This document shows, piece by piece, positions 36,834 to 45,785 of a DNA stretch of 64,000 nucleotides (position 1 is the first letter of the stretch; each line of letters begins with the position of its first letter). Where the stretch lies: positions 1,116,001 through 1,180,000 of the forward strand of contig NZ_JAJFZM010000001.1 in assembly GCF_020733705.1 (NCBI RefSeq). Reading direction: 5' to 3'. A program made the position numbers and the translations under genes. The notes beneath the pieces were generated by a model. That model was not told the origin of the DNA, ran no database searches, and saw nothing but the letters and a program-made list of their open reading frames with translations. The stretch is from Nocardia australiensis (GTDB lineage Bacteria; Actinomycetota; Actinomycetes; Mycobacteriales; Mycobacteriaceae).

Positions 36834-39393
36834 TATCGCGTTCGATACCCTGCCGTGCGCGCGAGAGATCTTCCGGGAACTGGATTCCGCCGACCAGCGA
36901 CGGGCCGTCTATCTCATTCGAGGCCGCTCCGGAACCGGTAAGTCCACGCTGCTCTCGACGCTGCGAGCCCGGCTGCGAACCGCCGGAATTCCCCTGTCGG
37001 GCGATCCGACACCCAATGACCGGACCGGAGCCGTTCCCGCGCACTCCGGCAATGGATCTCACCCGTCATCGGTCGAACCGGCGATGATTATCGACGATGC
37101 CCACAGCCTGAGCGAATCTGATCTCGAAAGCCTGTGCACCAGTATCGAATCCGGTGATCGCACGGTCATCATCGCAACCCGGCCCCGTCCGCATGATCCG
37201 AGCCTGCGCCTCCTGACCGATACGGTGGCGCGCCACGGCCGAGTTGTCGACCTACGCCCCCTCGGCGTCACCGAAATCGCCCCGTTCGCCCGTGAACTCG
37301 GCATGGCGGTGCCACGTCCGGTGGCCAAGCACATCCACACGCAGACCGCCGGCATCCGTGGTGGCGTGGTCGCCGCACTCGCGGCCGCGTTCTCGGCCCG
37401 TCTGAACGCCGGTATCGACGCGGTTGACGATGCCGTGGCGAGTTGGGCACGCACCATGCTCGAGCGTCTCGAACCAGATCTGCTTGCGACCATGGTCGTT
37501 GCCGCGACCGGCGCGGGACTGGACGCGGGCGAACTCGCCGAGATACTCGATGTCGACGCGAAAACGGCCCAGGATCTCATCGACCAAGCCAGGGCAGGCG
37601 CGCTGGTGACCGATGCCGACCTGCTGCTGGCCCCGGCAGTCGGGCCGTTGCGCACCCTGCTCGGCGAGCGCCGGTTCGTCGCGGTGCAACTCGGGCTGCT
37701 CACGGCGCGGCTGGAGACGGGCCTCCTGCGCGAGCATACCGCGCTGATGCTCGCCGAGTCCGGTGTGCGAGACGCCAGGTTGGCCGAATTCCTTTGTGCC
37801 GCAGCGATAAAAGCGGGCGACGAGGCCGCCCGCTATTACGCTGCGGCCGCCGCAAGCGGCGCCGACCCCGACGTTATCGCCGTCCGCTGGGCCGAAGCGG
37901 CAGGCCGGATCGGTGACGGCGAGACGGCCATGCGGCTGGCCGAGCCCGTGCTGGCCCGATCAGGCGCGAATGGTCCGGAACTCGCTGCCGCAGTGCGAAT
38001 CTGCGCGGCGGTACTGACCCGCCGTGGCCTGACCAGTCGCGCGGCTGCGCTCTACACCTGGCTCGGATCGCCTCGCGTGGGCGCGGATTGGGCCATCGGC
38101 GCCACCGTGCTGTATCTCGCGGGCGACCTGGCCGCCGCGACGGACATGTCCCGATCGGCGACGCGATGGCCACCAACCGAGACCAACGCGCCTGCCCGGC
38201 TGATCGCGACCGCGCTCGCGCAAACCATCAATGGATACGAAACCGATTCCACCGCAGCGGTATCCGTGCTCATCCAAGCTGCACAGACCGATTCCGGCGT
38301 GGACCGGTTCCTGCCGTGCACCGCCGCGTCGATCGCGACCCTGCTGTGCCTGAGTACCGGCGTGCCGCGACGCGCCGGTGAGGCGCTGGGCCGCGGCACC
38401 GGCAGCGGGCTGTGTTGCCAACAACTCCAGGTGCTCGCGGCCTTGACGGCGATGCTCGGCGGCGACGAGGCGACCGCATCGACCACAATTGCCGCGCTGC
38501 AACCGAATTCGCTCGACATCCGCGACCGGCTGCTCGTGCACAGTGTCGCGGTCGGCCTCGCCAGACGCGGCGGCGATCATGCCGCGCTCACCCACGCCTG
38601 GCAGGCCGCCTACCCGCTGTTCGACGATGTCGACGCCGATCTCCTCACAGTGCTGCCGATCGGCGAGCTGTGGCTGGCCGGCATCCGGCTGCACGACGAA
38701 CGCCGCATAGCACCACTGGTGGACGCGACGCGCGCACTGTTGAAAAGACTGGATCACCCGCCAACCTGGGCCAACGCCTTCGATTGGTACGGCGTGCAGG
38801 CCGCCATCGCACACGAACGCCCCGATGAGCTGCTACCCCACGCCCGCAGGCTCGAGGCGGCGGCCGAGGCCGGCGACCGGCAGGCCACCGTGCTGGCCGA
38901 CGCGGGACGCACCTGGGTGCTGGTGCTGCGTGGGCGGGTCGAGGTCGCGCAGGTGCAGGCGGCCGTTGCCGGACTCGGGGAGATCGGCCTGACCTGGGAT
39001 GCCGCCCGGCTCGCCGGCGAGGCGGCACTCGCCGTCGCCGATTCGGCGACCGCGACGACGTTGTTGCGCCTGGCCCGCGCGGTCCGCAGTGACGCGCGCC
39101 CGCAGCAGCCCTCGATCCGACCGCCGGCGCCCGTCGTGGCATCGAACGGCCGAGGGACGCAAGCACACGATCAGGCAACCGGAACCGCGGCGGTCCTCAG
39201 CGAAAGGGAGCGCGAGGTCGCCGAACTGATGCTGCTAGGTTTGACCTACCGGGAGATCGGCGCGCGGCTGTTTATCTCCGCGAAGACCGTAGAACACCAT
39301 GTCGCCCGCATCCGGCGCCGGATCGGTGCCAGTTCGCGTTCGGAGTTATTGTCGATGCTGCGCGCCATGGGACACGGCTCGCTGCTGGTGTGA
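36826..39393 (+). CDS. Large LuxR-type ATPase regulator (LAL/MalT-like, Rv0339c type)
   Basis: 855 residues from GTG 36826 (GGAGG 5 bases upstream, inside the previous gene). N-terminal ATPase with Walker A 'GRSGTGKST' (33-41) and Walker B 'MIIDDAH' (87-93), a long helical TPR-like middle (about 230-740), and a C-terminal LuxR HTH at about 785-850 ('LSEREREVAELMLLGLTYRE', 'SAKTVEHHVARIRRR'). LAL regulators bind ATP and an inducer and activate transcription. M. tuberculosis Rv0339c is next to iniB, as here, so control of the IniB-like locus or the downstream genes is a reasonable inference. The gap between 36057 and 36183 would hold the divergent promoters. Confidence 0.88.
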   Translation: MADIAFDTLPCAREIFRELDSADQRRAVYLIRGRSGTGKSTLLSTLRARLRTAGIPLSGDPTPNDRTGAVPAHSGNGSHPSSVEPAMIIDDAHSLSESDLESLCTSIESGDRTVIIATRPRPHDPSLRLLTDTVARHGRVVDLRPLGVTEIAPFARELGMAVPRPVAKHIHTQTAGIRGGVVAALAAAFSARLNAGIDAVDDAVASWARTMLERLEPDLLATMVVAATGAGLDAGELAEILDVDAKTAQDLIDQARAGALVTDADLLLAPAVGPLRTLLGERRFVAVQLGLLTARLETGLLREHTALMLAESGVRDARLAEFLCAAAIKAGDEAARYYAAAAASGADPDVIAVRWAEAAGRIGDGETAMRLAEPVLARSGANGPELAAAVRICAAVLTRRGLTSRAAALYTWLGSPRVGADWAIGATVLYLAGDLAAATDMSRSATRWPPTETNAPARLIATALAQTINGYETDSTAAVSVLIQAAQTDSGVDRFLPCTAASIATLLCLSTGVPRRAGEALGRGTGSGLCCQQLQVLAALTAMLGGDEATASTTIAALQPNSLDIRDRLLVHSVAVGLARRGGDHAALTHAWQAAYPLFDDVDADLLTVLPIGELWLAGIRLHDERRIAPLVDATRALLKRLDHPPTWANAFDWYGVQAAIAHERPDELLPHARRLEAAAEAGDRQATVLADAGRTWVLVLRGRVEVAQVQAAVAGLGEIGLTWDAARLAGEAALAVADSATATTLLRLARAVRSDARPQQPSIRPPAPVVASNGRGTQAHDQATGTAAVLSEREREVAELMLLGLTYREIGARLFISAKTVEHHVARIRRRIGASSRSELLSMLRAMGHGSLLV

Positions 39394-39428
39394 CCGATGG
39401 CGTGCACGATCGAAGCGAGGTATTGAGG

Positions 39429-40556
39429 ATGGCCACAGGCGTGGGCCTGCGCATCGCCGAGAACGAGAGCACCGCGGCGATCGTGACCGACGCCGGTGAA
39501 CCTCAGTTCATCGTCCGAGAATCAATCCTGCACATGTCCGACGACGGCGATACCGTCCTCGGCGGTCCCGCACCCGAGGACCACTCACATTCCATCACCG
39601 GCTACGTATCCCGTGTCGGCGACCCGGCGGGCATCACCGTCGATGACGGCGAGGCGTACCGCGCCGAGGACCTGGTCGCGACCGCGCTGTTCTGCCTGAT
39701 CAATCTAGCCGCCGAGCACCTCAGCGGACCGGCCGAGTTCTACGCCACCCATCCCGCCGACTGGCCCGCCGAACATGTGCAGACACTGCGCGAGGCGCTG
39801 GACTACCTGGGGCTGCGCGCAGTGGTACTGGTTGACGAGGGCGACCTCCCCGGCAGCGATGTCGACGATCCTGAGACGGCCTTCGCCTACGACCCCGAGA
39901 CGGCCTTCGCCTATGACGCCGCGCGTGCCGCGCTGGCCGCGGTGCTGTCAACCCCCGCCGGAGCCACACCGCCGGATCCGGGCAACGCCGAGAACTCGAT
40001 GGTGGTCACGGACGTGATGCCGGCGGTGTCCGCGCTCGAATCCCAACAGCCGCAGGCATATTCGGCGGCGATCCCGATCGGCGCCGCCATCGTCGAGCAA
40101 CCACCGACCGAGGCCGTCGCGGCGGGGGCGCCCGAACCGGCCGCCGAAGCCACCGAGCAGCGACGCCGTGCCACACCGCTGCTCATCGCGGCGGCGGCCC
40201 TGATCGGATTGATACTCGGCGGCTTCGGCGTGTCCATGCTGTTGCGTGACGACACCACCACCCCGGTGCCGCCACCGCGCGACGCCAAGTCCGACCAGGT
40301 CACGGTGAGCCCGACCGCGCCTGCCCCGCCGGTGGATTTCCCGACGATCCCGCTGACCACGCCCGCGCCGACCATCGAGCCGGAAACAACAACCGTCGAG
40401 CCGGAAACAACGACGCCCGCGCCGACGACAACGACGCCCGAAACCACAACCGCCGCTGAGCCGCCGACGATCACCCCGAGCACAACCACGACGCGGCCGA
40501 CTCTCACCAATCCGTTCCGTTACAACCCACCCACGCCGTGGCGGCCGGCGTCTTAG
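39429..40556 (+). CDS. Membrane-anchored actin/Hsp70-like protein (DUF7159-like) with Thr/Pro tail
   Basis: 375 residues from ATG 39429; GTG 39390, overlapping the previous stop, is also possible. The N-terminal 190 residues ('TGVGLRIAENESTAAIVTD', 'DDPETAFAYD', a central helical part) resemble the ATPase half of Hsp70-like proteins but lack a clear ATP-binding Gly-rich loop. A membrane helix at about 252-275 ('LLIAAAALIGLILGGFGVSM') leads to an outer Thr/Pro-rich tail likely to be glycosylated. Related in layout to the protein at 51227. Contains an eight-residue duplication DPETAFAY. Function unknown; likely envelope-associated. Confidence 0.72.
   Translation: MATGVGLRIAENESTAAIVTDAGEPQFIVRESILHMSDDGDTVLGGPAPEDHSHSITGYVSRVGDPAGITVDDGEAYRAEDLVATALFCLINLAAEHLSGPAEFYATHPADWPAEHVQTLREALDYLGLRAVVLVDEGDLPGSDVDDPETAFAYDPETAFAYDAARAALAAVLSTPAGATPPDPGNAENSMVVTDVMPAVSALESQQPQAYSAAIPIGAAIVEQPPTEAVAAGAPEPAAEATEQRRRATPLLIAAAALIGLILGGFGVSMLLRDDTTTPVPPPRDAKSDQVTVSPTAPAPPVDFPTIPLTTPAPTIEPETTTVEPETTTPAPTTTTPETTTAAEPPTITPSTTTTRPTLTNPFRYNPPTPWRPAS
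39867..39914. repeat. 24-bp tandem duplication
   Basis: Two 24-bp units (39867-39890, 39891-39914), differing at three third-codon positions, encode DPETAFAY twice. Differences are synonymous, so the duplication is not brand-new and is tolerated. Confidence 0.75.
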
Positions 40557-40737
40557 ATCCACCGACTCCCAGATTCGGTAACCACCAACTCGGGTTTGTG
40601 CCTTAAAGTGATGCGCTGATGCGTCTCGGCGAAATTTTGCCTGCGGACGGTAGTTGTTGGACGAGGACTGTGCGCCAACGGAATCATGCTGTGGCCCACG
40701 GATGTAACTGGCACACGGGTGCCGACGAAGGGACTTC

Positions 40738-42102
40738 ATGCGCAAGTTGGTGGCGCGTCGCGCCGCGGTCAGGGCAGCCAGGATCGGATGTGCCGCGACC
40801 GTTTTTCTCGCCCCCTTGCTCGCCACCACCCCCGCATCGGCGGACCCGGCGACACCTTCGCAGCTGACCGCCGAGAACCTGCCCGCCGAACTCGCGCAGG
40901 CGATTTCGCGCGACCTGAAGATGACGCCCGCCGAATACCTCGAGCGTTCGGCGCTCGCCCAGCAGCTGAGCACCTACGCCAACGACTTCCGTTCCGAGCG
41001 TCCGGACGCCTTCGCCGGCGCCTGGATCGGCACCGACGGGCGCCCGGTCGTCGCGGTCACCTCGCTCGACGCCGCGCGGATCGCCTCCGGCGACGGCTAT
41101 CAGACCCGGTTGGCCCCGGTCTCCGCGGATAATCTGGAAAACTCGCTGATGCAGCTGAACCAGTGGATCACCACGCTGCCGCGTGAGCTGTCCAATGCGA
41201 TCAACTCGGTCGCGATCGACGTCCTCAACAGTCAGCTGGTCCTGAGTGTCGCGAACACCCCGGCGGGCCATGTCCTGAACCTGCCGACCCTGATCGCCAA
41301 TATCAAGGTCATCCTGTTGCCGGGCAGCGGCGGGCCGGTCGAGCGGCGCCCGATGGCGGGTGACACCTACATCAGCGCCCCCGGCTCGTTGCGCGACGCC
41401 GCGCTCAAGAGCGTCGATGTCTGCTCGTTCGGCTTCAATAGCGTGGACGCCTCGGGCAACGCGCTCAACATCAGCGCCGGTCACTGCGATCCGAACCTCG
41501 GCACCACCGATCAGCAGGCCGGGGTGTACCTGCCCGATGTGAAGGACATTCCGAACAGTCCCGAGGTCGGCAGCTTCGTGCGCGCGCAACTGGGTGGCCA
41601 GAACGCGCTGGACTACTCGGTGATCAAGCTGAATGATCGCGCGGTGTCGGCTGGTATGGATCAACCGTCGGTGCGCGGCTCCAACGGCACCACGCTCACC
41701 ATCACCGGTACCGCTGAGCCGGTAACCGGAGCCCCGGTCTGCAAATCGGGCCAGTCCTCCACCTTCACTTGCGGGTTCGTCGTCGCCGACCGGGTCGAGA
41801 CGCAGCTCTACACCGCGGCCGGGGAGAGCAAGACCGTGCGCGGCTTCGCCAGCTCCGCCTGCACGCTCGGCGGCGACAGTGGCGGCGCCATCGTCACCGG
41901 CACGCTCGCGCTCGGCATCACCAGCGGTTCCAATGCCGCCGACGCACCGAATTGCAATGAGGCCAATATGGCGCTCGCACAGTACGGCGGCACCGCGACG
42001 CTCGGCATTCCGATCCGCGCGATCCTCGCCGACATCGACGCCTCCTCGGGCGGCGGGCTCGGCAGCGGTGTTGCCTTGCGGACCAAGCAGAACACCGGAT
42101 AA
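40738..42102 (+). CDS. Exported trypsin-like serine protease (S1 family), copy 1
   Basis: 454 residues, ATG 40738 with AAGGGA upstream. Signal peptide to about 36 (ASA|DPAT), a prodomain (45-200) starting 'LPAELAQAISRDLKMTPAEYL' (first 20 residues), then a chymotrypsin-fold protease with catalytic His249 ('ISAGHCDP'), Asp292 ('ALDYSVIKL') and Ser381 ('LGGDSGGAIVTG'). Layout is that of the alpha-lytic/streptogrisin class, with a pro region. Cysteines C229/C250, C335/C345 and C375/C406 are placed for disulfides. Substrate unknown; an envelope or extracellular role is expected. A diverged paralogue follows. Confidence 0.92.
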   Translation: MRKLVARRAAVRAARIGCAATVFLAPLLATTPASADPATPSQLTAENLPAELAQAISRDLKMTPAEYLERSALAQQLSTYANDFRSERPDAFAGAWIGTDGRPVVAVTSLDAARIASGDGYQTRLAPVSADNLENSLMQLNQWITTLPRELSNAINSVAIDVLNSQLVLSVANTPAGHVLNLPTLIANIKVILLPGSGGPVERRPMAGDTYISAPGSLRDAALKSVDVCSFGFNSVDASGNALNISAGHCDPNLGTTDQQAGVYLPDVKDIPNSPEVGSFVRAQLGGQNALDYSVIKLNDRAVSAGMDQPSVRGSNGTTLTITGTAEPVTGAPVCKSGQSSTFTCGFVVADRVETQLYTAAGESKTVRGFASSACTLGGDSGGAIVTGTLALGITSGSNAADAPNCNEANMALAQYGGTATLGIPIRAILADIDASSGGGLGSGVALRTKQNTG

Positions 42103-42201
42103 CGAGGCCGCACCTGAGGTCATGTCCGGTAGGTCGGAATCGGCGGATCCGCTCTCGGCGGATAAGTAGGCATACCGGCCCGGACCCCATATAGTCTGGG
42201 C

Positions 42202-43536
42202 ATGCTCCTGCCACGTATAGGTCAATTCCGATCAGCCACGCGACAGAATCGGGTCCGAAAAACAGCGATCGCCGCCTCGGCGGCGATTCTGATGTTCGGA
42301 CCGACAGCGGCAGTAGCGACGGCACAGCCGGATCCCAACGCCGGAATACCCGCCGAATTGGCAGCGGCCGTGGCACGCGATCTCAAGATTTCGCCGGAGG
42401 AGTACCTGCACCGCGCCGACCTGGCCCAGCAGGCCGCGGCGTTCGCCACCACCGCACAGCGCCAGTACCCCCAGGTTTTCGGTGGTTCGTGGCTCGATGA
42501 CGCGGGCCGCGCGGTCGTCGCGCTTGCCCAGGGGCCCGGCGCTGACGAGGCACGCAAGGCCGCGGAGTCCGCCGGGTTCGAAGTACGTGACGTCGCCAAG
42601 AGCGAGGCCGCGCTGCGTGGTGAGAAGAGCGCGTTCGAACGGTGGCTCGAGTCGCAGCCCGCGGCCGTGTCCGGGCTGGTCCGCGGTGCCGTGATCGACA
42701 CCGTCAACAACAGCGTCGCGGTGCGCGTCGACCAGGCGGGCCTGTCGTTGCCCAGCTTCATCGACCCCGCGCGGATCATCGTGATGGCGCCGCCGGTGGC
42801 AAGTGAGCCCGCGAACCTCCCGAAGGCCGATCCGATCGCCGGCGAACTCGGGCGCGGATCGCTTTCGGCGGGCGACGGGTTCGCGGCCGTCGCCGGCGAC
42901 ACTTCGCTGCGTTGCTCGCTCGGCTTCAACGGCACCGACCGCAATGGCAGCACCGTAAATATCACTGCGGGCCACTGCAACCCGGATCTGCCGTCGGCGG
43001 GCAGCAACAACGCGGCGGGCGTATACGAGCTGCAGGGCAGCGATCACCTCGGCGCCCAGCTCGGCACCTTCCAGAAGTCGGTGCTCGGCGCGCAGGACTA
43101 CTCGATCGTGCGGATCAACGACCAGGCCAAGGAGCGCTTCGAGAACAACGGCGTGCGTGTGCCCGGCCGGGCACCGATCCTCGTCGACGGTGTGGCGACC
43201 CCGGTGGTCGGCGCCCCGGTCTGCAAGTCCGGTTCGCGTACCGGCTTCAGCTGCGGCATCGTCAATGCCGTCGATCAGAGCGTGCAGGTCGGCGATCGTG
43301 AACTCACCCAAAGCTTCTCCGCCAACATCTGCGCACTGCCCGGCGACAGCGGCGGCCCGATCGTGACCGGCCGGATGGCACTCGGCATCTCCAGCGCCTC
43401 CTCGGTCGCCGACTTCCCGATCTGCGAGATCCCCAACCTGATCGGCGCGCTCACCGGCAATGTGCCGCAGCTGTTCGCCCAGCCGGTCAGCGTGGTGCTC
43501 TCCGATAACCCAGGGCTGCGGATCCGCACCAACTGA
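42202..43536 (+). CDS. Exported trypsin-like serine protease (S1 family), copy 2
   Basis: 444 residues, paralogue of the previous gene: same prodomain start ('IPAELAAAVARDLKISPEEY') and catalytic triad His258 ('ITAGHCNP'), Asp299 ('AQDYSIVRI'), Ser383 ('LPGDSGGPIVTG'). The start ATG 42202 gives a long basic signal region (to about 42, TAQ|PDPN). The pair is separated by 99 bases and ends with a strong terminator. Sequences differ in length of loops and in the prodomain middle, so the duplication is old and specificities may differ. Confidence 0.92.
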   Translation: MLLPRIGQFRSATRQNRVRKTAIAASAAILMFGPTAAVATAQPDPNAGIPAELAAAVARDLKISPEEYLHRADLAQQAAAFATTAQRQYPQVFGGSWLDDAGRAVVALAQGPGADEARKAAESAGFEVRDVAKSEAALRGEKSAFERWLESQPAAVSGLVRGAVIDTVNNSVAVRVDQAGLSLPSFIDPARIIVMAPPVASEPANLPKADPIAGELGRGSLSAGDGFAAVAGDTSLRCSLGFNGTDRNGSTVNITAGHCNPDLPSAGSNNAAGVYELQGSDHLGAQLGTFQKSVLGAQDYSIVRINDQAKERFENNGVRVPGRAPILVDGVATPVVGAPVCKSGSRTGFSCGIVNAVDQSVQVGDRELTQSFSANICALPGDSGGPIVTGRMALGISSASSVADFPICEIPNLIGALTGNVPQLFAQPVSVVLSDNPGLRIRTN

Positions 43537-43552
43537 TCCCACGAAACGCGAT

Positions 43553-43586
43553 AAAGGCCGGCAGCGTGCGCGCTGTCGGCCTTTTT
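43553..43586 (+). terminator. Rho-independent terminator after proteases
   Basis: A 14-bp stem (AAAGGCCGGCAGCG / CGCTGTCGGCCTTT, with one G-U pair) with loop TGCG, ending in five T residues. It is the best canonical terminator in the window. Confidence 0.9.
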
Positions 43587-43665
43587 GCTGTCAATACGCT
43601 GTCGGATACCCCGCTCGCCGCGCATTCCCTGTCGGTCCGGACCGGGTTGCGGCATTCTGGAATAC

Positions 43666-44550
43666 ATGTGTTTGGTGTTGATCGGCTGGCGGGCGCATCC
43701 GGAGTACAGACTGATCGTCGCGGCCAACCGGGACGAGTTCTACACCCGGCCGACCGAATCCATGCGGTGGTGGCCCGAGGTACCGGGTCTGCTCGCCGGG
43801 CGCGATCTCGGCGCCATCGGTAAACCCGAGGGCGATCCGCCCGGTACCTGGCTCGGCCAGCGGCGAGAAGCACCGGGCCGCAACCGTTTCGCCGCCGTCA
43901 CCAATGTGCGCAACCCGAACGATGAACGCGCGCAGGCTCGTTCGCGCGGTGCGCTGCTGATGGATTATCTGACCGGCGGCGCGGACCAGCACTCCGGGGG
44001 CGAATTCCCCGGCCCCGAAAAGTACCTCTTCGACGTCGCTGCGGCACCGGACGACTACAACGGGTACAACCTACTGGTTTCGGACCTCGAATCGCTGTGG
44101 TGGCATTCCAACCGCAGCGCGACACCACCCCGGGAGCTGACACCCGGATTCCACGGCCTGTCCAACGGCAGCTTCGTCACCTCGGCCGCGCCTGGGCGTG
44201 ACGCGGCTTTGGATGCGCCGCAACGCATCTGGCCGAAAGTCAACGACGGCGTACGCGGGCTGCGCGCGGTCGTGCAATCCGATCCCGGCGCCGTTGACCG
44301 CTACTTCGAGCTACTGGCCGATCGCGTCGAGGCGCCGGATGATCAATTACCGCACACCGGAGTTCCGCTACCGATGGAGCGTGCGGTTTCGGCCAGGTTC
44401 GTCGCGCACGCGCTGCACGGCACCCGCGCGAGCACGGTGCTGCTCGTGCGTGAGGACGGATCGTTCGAGATGGCCGAGCGGTCCTTCGGTCCGTCCGGAC
44501 ACCCCGATGACGCGGTCGCCTTCAGCGGCAAGCTCGAGTTGCCCGGCTGA
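43666..44550 (+). CDS. TANGO2/NRDE family protein
   Basis: 294 residues from ATG 43666 (MCLVLIGWRAHPEYRL). The diagnostic NRDE motif is at residues 21-24 ('LIVAANRDEFY'), with N-terminal Cys2 as possible nucleophile of the Ntn-type fold. Further parts: 'WLGQRREAPGRNRFAAVTNV' and 'GFHGLSNGSF', as in family members. TANGO2 proteins have been linked to haem handling and lipid metabolism; bacterial members are poorly studied. A single transcription unit, bounded by terminators on both sides. Confidence 0.85.
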   Translation: MCLVLIGWRAHPEYRLIVAANRDEFYTRPTESMRWWPEVPGLLAGRDLGAIGKPEGDPPGTWLGQRREAPGRNRFAAVTNVRNPNDERAQARSRGALLMDYLTGGADQHSGGEFPGPEKYLFDVAAAPDDYNGYNLLVSDLESLWWHSNRSATPPRELTPGFHGLSNGSFVTSAAPGRDAALDAPQRIWPKVNDGVRGLRAVVQSDPGAVDRYFELLADRVEAPDDQLPHTGVPLPMERAVSARFVAHALHGTRASTVLLVREDGSFEMAERSFGPSGHPDDAVAFSGKLELPG

Positions 44551-44569
44551 ATGCCGCCGAAAACCGAAC

Positions 44570-44598
44570 CGGCCCGCTCTCACCAGGAGAACGGGCCG
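44570..44598. terminator. Bidirectional hairpin between convergent genes
   Basis: CGGCCCG...CGGGCCG with inner pairs gives a 12-13 bp stem with a short loop, 20 bases after the TANGO2-like stop and 18 before the end of the secreted protein gene. Confidence 0.65.
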
Positions 44599-44615
44599 AT
44601 CAGACGTATTTCGGA

Positions 44616-45332
44616 CTACTTCGGAGCGTCTGCCGGCTTCGGCTTGTCGGCCCACTGGCTGGTGCCTTCCGGAGCCTGCATCACATTGATGAGCTCGATG
44701 CCCGCGGCGGCCAGCGTCGGGCCACCGACGGCGATGGTGCCGAGGATGCCGCCGACGCCCGCACCGGTCACCAGACCCGGCAGGCAGCCCAAGGGCAGGG
44801 TCGCGACGCAGCCGATGACCGCGCCGAGCGCGGTGCCGACGAAGCCGCCGATGGCGGTGCCGATGCCGAACTTGCTGGCGAAGTCGTTCTGCGCGCGCTG
44901 GTTCTCGACCGCCGAGGCGATCGGCTTGGCCGAGACGGCCGGCTTGATCGCGAGCGGCTGCGAGATCGAGAAGTTCGCAGGCTTCTCCGGGGTGATCTCG
45001 AGGACAGTGTTGTCCTTCTTCAGCTCCGGCTTGACCGGGATGTCGGTGCCCTCGATGTTGTACTCGAGCGGCATCGAGATGACCGTCGCGCCCTTGTCGT
45101 CCTTGATGTCGACCAGGGTGGTTTTCGGGTCTTCGGGGGTGGCCCCCTCCTCCTCGGTCAGCGAGAAGGTTCCACCTTTGAGGGAAGCGACAACGACCTT
45201 GTCTACCAGCTTGACGGAATAGCTGAGAGGCTGAGGTGCCGCAGGTGCAGGCTCAGCATGTGCGGTGCCGAGGCCAATAGTCATCGCGCCGATGACCATT
45301 GCCGAAGCCGCAGTAGTTCTGCGGAGGTTCAT
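44616..45332 (-). CDS. Secreted glycine-zipper protein of unknown function
   Basis: 238 residues. Signal peptide (MNLRRTTAASAMVIGAM..., cleavage near THA|EPAP), a beta-rich domain ('SYSVKLVDKVVVASLKGGTF', 'TLVDIKDDKGATVISMPLEY'), and from about 155 a glycine-zipper membrane-like segment ('FGIGTAIGGFVGTALGAVIG', 'GLVTGAGVGGILGTIAVGG') with two cysteines between its halves. The combination is characteristic of small secreted proteins of Nocardia and Rhodococcus, whose function is not known. Expression may be high, as it has its own gap and terminator. Confidence 0.75.
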   Translation of the reverse strand: MNLRRTTAASAMVIGAMTIGLGTAHAEPAPAAPQPLSYSVKLVDKVVVASLKGGTFSLTEEEGATPEDPKTTLVDIKDDKGATVISMPLEYNIEGTDIPVKPELKKDNTVLEITPEKPANFSISQPLAIKPAVSAKPIASAVENQRAQNDFASKFGIGTAIGGFVGTALGAVIGCVATLPLGCLPGLVTGAGVGGILGTIAVGGPTLAAAGIELINVMQAPEGTSQWADKPKPADAPK

Positions 45333-45604
45333 TCAGTTTCCAATCCATCATGAGGGTGTCGCATGCGTGCCGTAGTCCCTCACGCGAGATATCACTCGAT
45401 TCGGCGCGATCACCACCGAATCCTCCCCGAGCGGTGTGGAGAAGGGCACAGCAAACAGAACGTAGTGAGCGTAATCGAACGAAGATCAAGAAGCGAGACG
45501 CATTGCCAATGTTGGGAACTAACCCTGCCCTTATCCCCGATACCGGACAAGTCGGCGTTTACGGTGGATATCGACGGAAATCAGGCAATACACGCTAAAC
45601 ATTG

Positions 45605-45620
45605 TGTGACATTCATCACG
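45605..45620. promoter_or_regulatory. CRP/FNR-type site
   Basis: TGTGA-CATTCA-TCACG: both half-sites of the actinobacterial CRP consensus TGTGA-N6-TCAC[AG]. It lies 166 bases upstream of the Fe-S oxidoreductase start. Confidence 0.65.
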
Positions 45621-45691
45621 GATGAATCCTCGGTCAAGCCCCAGCAAGAAGGGGCAATGCCCAGCTACAGACCGTACGGTAGATAATGATT

Positions 45692-45720
45692 GTTACTGGC
45701 AAGTAACTTACCGGCAGTTA
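45692..45720. promoter_or_regulatory. Overlapping inverted repeats (candidate TetR-type operators)
   Basis: GTTACT-GGCA-AGTAAC (45692-45707) is followed and overlapped by TAACT-N7-AGTTA (45704-45720). Spacing and half-site form suit a TetR-family repressor binding as two dimers 66 bases upstream of the Fe-S oxidoreductase gene. Confidence 0.6.
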
Positions 45721-45785
45721 GTATACGAGCCAACCAGGGTGGCACCGCCGCCCGCACAGTGTTGCCTCGAAAGAAAGGTCGCGAC

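Larger units (their letters stand above)
45333..45785. other. 453-base divergent regulatory region, lower GC
   Basis: No gene is supported. It carries the divergent promoters of the secreted protein (left) and the Fe-S oxidoreductase (right). Two regulatory signals are evident: a CRP-type site (45605-45620) and an overlapping pair of inverted repeats (45692-45720). AT-rich hexamers such as GATAAT (45682-45687) may be -10 elements. Confidence 0.55.
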
